Below, piece by piece: positions 62,541-64,000 of a stretch of 64,000 bases of DNA. The stretch comes from Peromyscus leucopus (taxonomy: Eukaryota > Chordata > Mammalia > Rodentia > Cricetidae), in the NCBI RefSeq assembly GCF_004664715.2, contig NC_051075.1, positions 29,656,504 to 29,720,503 of the forward strand, in the 5' to 3' direction. A program made the translations under genes and the position numbers. Within the stretch, counting starts at the first letter, position 1; each line of letters starts with the position of its first letter. The notes beneath the pieces were generated by a model. The model ran no database searches. It saw only the letters and a list, made by a program, of their open reading frames with translations, and had not been told where the DNA came from.

Positions 62541-62667
62541 GTGTATAGAAAAAAAATACCAGGTTATAATTCAAAAGTCCAGAGTTATTTGAAACTGGAA
62601 AATATTTTCTCTGTAGAAATTAGTAAAAATGATAACATTTCCCAACAAGCCCTTTTTTGTTTCTTTC

Positions 62668-62668
<1 letters not shown>

Positions 62669-62727
<59 letters not shown>
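62669..62727. repeat. (TA)n(TG)n compound microsatellite
   Basis: A short TA run followed by about 23 TG units. Confidence 0.95.
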
Positions 62728-62729
<2 letters not shown>

Positions 62730-63454
62730 CTAATCAAATATTTTATAATGTGTGGAGTTGGAAACTTTGTGCTAAATTTTCAGCTTCCTTACTTTTGAGA
62801 ATAAGATCCTGTTTTTTTGTGGCGAGAATGTTAAAGCTCAATAATGTAAGGAAAGTTTGTAATGATGAATGGAATGAAAGCACTAATCTCCTTTAATTGT
62901 TCGTTACAAAGGAATCCAACAGGGAAAGCTTCACTCCTCCTTCTGCACTAGCTAGGAAGTGAATATGCTCACATTTTGATCTCACTTGTGTAAAAAGCAT
63001 TTTTCAGAATTCAGAACTTTTTTTTCTGAATGTCTAGCTTTCCTGTCCCCTAGATCCAATTGCAAGCACAAATCTCTAGGTTTGTGGTTGCTGTCCTTGT
63101 TTGTTTGTTTTCTTTTCTTTCTTTCTTTCTTTTTTTTTTTTTGTGTGTGTGTTTGGCTGGTTGGTTAGGTTTCTTTCTTTTTTTTTTTTTTAACTTTTTA
63201 AGGTACCTTGGGCATATTTTAAAATGTCCTTTAATTTGCAGAATGATAGCAATCTTTTGACACTTTTTTTTCTGTTTATCCTTAAATCCTGCAAAGAGTT
63301 ATAGCATTCTGCCTCAGTGTCCACAACAGATTCTACTAGAGAAGTTATACTTAATACTCATTTGATATCTAAATCAATACTACTGTTTCTCCATTTCCAT
63401 CTATGTCACATATTCTAATATGGATATGAAATGTGCAATGATTGGGTTTTAAAC
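62728..63454. other. No gene; T-rich intronic sequence
   Basis: Contains several poly-T and (CTTT)n runs (63108-63195). It lies just upstream of the LRFN5 acceptor and I see no exon in it. Confidence 0.5.
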
Positions 63455-63498
63455 TGTCCTTTCTTATTATTTACTTATTTATTTATTTATTTTTGCAG
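63455..63498 (+). promoter_or_regulatory. LRFN5: 3' splice site of the LRFN5 exon
   Basis: A T-rich tract ends in tttttgcag just before the coding exon. The tract is unusual because much of it (63467-63494) is a short TTTA repeat, so purines interrupt the usual pyrimidine run; TTAT/TTTAC elements could serve as branch points. The call rests on the position right before a clear exon and the consensus CAG. Confidence 0.8.
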
Positions 63499-63518
63499 GC
63501 TCTTAAACCTGATCTACA
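63499..63518 (+). other. LRFN5: 5'UTR part of the LRFN5 start-codon exon
   Basis: Twenty bases lie between the AG of the predicted splice acceptor (63497-63498) and the ATG. They contain no upstream ATG and carry in-frame stops, so translation should begin at 63519. The short leader implies that most of the 5'UTR comes from exons outside the window. Confidence 0.8.
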
Positions 63519-64000
63519 ATGGAAAAATTCCTTTTTTACCTGTTTCTCATTGGCATAGCTGTGCGAGCTCAGATCTGTCCAAAGCGTTGTGTCTGTCAGA
63601 TTTTGTCTCCTAATCTTGCAACTCTTTGTGCCAAGAAAGGGCTTCTGTTTGTTCCACCAAACATTGACAGAAGAACTGTGGAACTACGGTTGGCAGACAA
63701 CTTTGTTACAAACATCAAGAGGAAAGATTTCGCCAATATGACCAGCTTGGTGGACCTGACTCTATCCAGGAATACAATAAGTTTTATAACACCCCATGCT
63801 TTTGCTGATCTACGAAATTTGAGAGCATTGCATTTGAATAGCAACCGATTGACTAAAATTACAAATGATATGTTCAGCGGGCTTTCCAATCTCCATCATT
63901 TGATATTGAACAACAATCAGCTGACTTTGATTTCTTCCACAGCATTCGACGATGTTTTTGCTCTGGAGGAGCTGGACCTGTCCTATAATAATCTAGAAAC
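63519..64000 (+). CDS. LRFN5: LRFN5 (SALM5), N-terminal 160 codons, runs off the window
   Basis: LRFN5 is a type I membrane adhesion molecule of neurons; family knowledge places it at synapses, where the ectodomain binds presynaptic LAR-type receptor phosphatases. The frame is open from ATG 63519 to the window edge (160 codons plus 2 bases). Visible parts: a hydrophobic signal peptide (residues 1-17, [12 protein letters not shown] core, likely cut after Ala17); an LRR N-cap with Cys20, Cys24, Cys26 and Cys37; then five leucine-rich repeats starting near residues 54, 77, 101, 125 and 149 (for example [14 protein letters not shown]). Asn73-Met-Thr is an N-glycosylation sequon. The start has a strong Kozak context (A at -3, G at +4). 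The remaining LRRs, C-cap, Ig, FnIII, transmembrane and PDZ-binding tail expected of the family would lie beyond 64000. The close match to mammalian LRFN5 separates it from LRFN1-4, although this is recalled rather than searched. No frameshift or stop is present. Confidence 0.95.

Noticed and set aside
62382..62896. Frames with (Cys-Val)n or similar runs, also at 6486 and 24732
   Set aside because: They translate (TG)n microsatellites and, at 62382, a B2 SINE.
63596..63889. 97-codon minus-strand frame opposite LRFN5
   Set aside because: It is the antisense shadow of a conserved LRR coding sequence; no independent support.
1..64000. CRISPR arrays, operons, riboswitches, prokaryotic signals
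   Set aside because: The sequence is mammalian nuclear DNA; the only regularly spaced repeats are microsatellites, the 61963 array and transposons.

Overview
The window is nuclear DNA from a mammal, most likely a cricetid rodent (vole, hamster or deer-mouse group). The evidence is its interspersed repeats: rodent B1 copies with the cricetid-style middle (accaagtgagttccag followed by aggcgcaaagctacacag), B2/B3/B4 SINEs, and rodent-type L1 3' ends. Base composition is AT-rich, there are no long open reading frames outside repeats and one gene end, and many (TG)n, (TA)n and (TTTA)n tracts are present. The species call is inference from repeat type only.

The only host protein-coding sequence I can support is at the right edge. 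At 63499 a 3' splice site opens an exon whose ATG at 63519 starts LRFN5 (SALM5), a synaptic leucine-rich-repeat adhesion protein. The first 160 codons are present and the frame runs off the window. Because this is an acceptor-preceded exon carrying the start codon, the 63.5 kb to its left is probably intron or upstream sequence of LRFN5. I found no 5'UTR exon in it.

Region by region. 0-6 kb: an LTR fragment, B4/B3 SINEs and a very old sense-strand L1 whose reverse-transcriptase DD motif is still visible. 6-13.8 kb: three B1s, B3s and an old antisense L1 with a readable endonuclease segment. 14.8-15.4 kb: a young truncated L1. 17.6-22.8 kb: a decayed antisense class III (ERV-L type) provirus carrying protease, RT/RNase H and integrase-side remnants, itself hit by two later LTR insertions. 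26.9-28.9 kb and 39.5-42.4 kb: antisense rodent LTRs with non-coding internal sequence. 30.9-31.5 kb: a solo LTR with a 5-bp target duplication. 32.9-33.7 kb: a SINE split by a poly(A)-tailed copy of the 3' end of a betaretrovirus-like ERV transcript. 34.4-37.5 kb: L1 3' regions with a nested B1. 42.6-45.2 kb: an old antisense L1. 45.9 kb: a tRNA-Lys(CTT) pseudogene. 49.9-51.5 kb: old L1 pieces. 54.4-58.2 kb: a three-layer nest (old L1, 5'-inverted L1, LTR). 60.3-62.7 kb: LTR, B1, an old L1-like piece carrying a small tandem array, and a B2.

I saw no CRISPR array, operon, functional RNA gene or undescribed gene system. The points of most interest concern how repeats were inserted and nested, plus the LRFN5 exon and its unusual TTTA-rich splice-acceptor tract.
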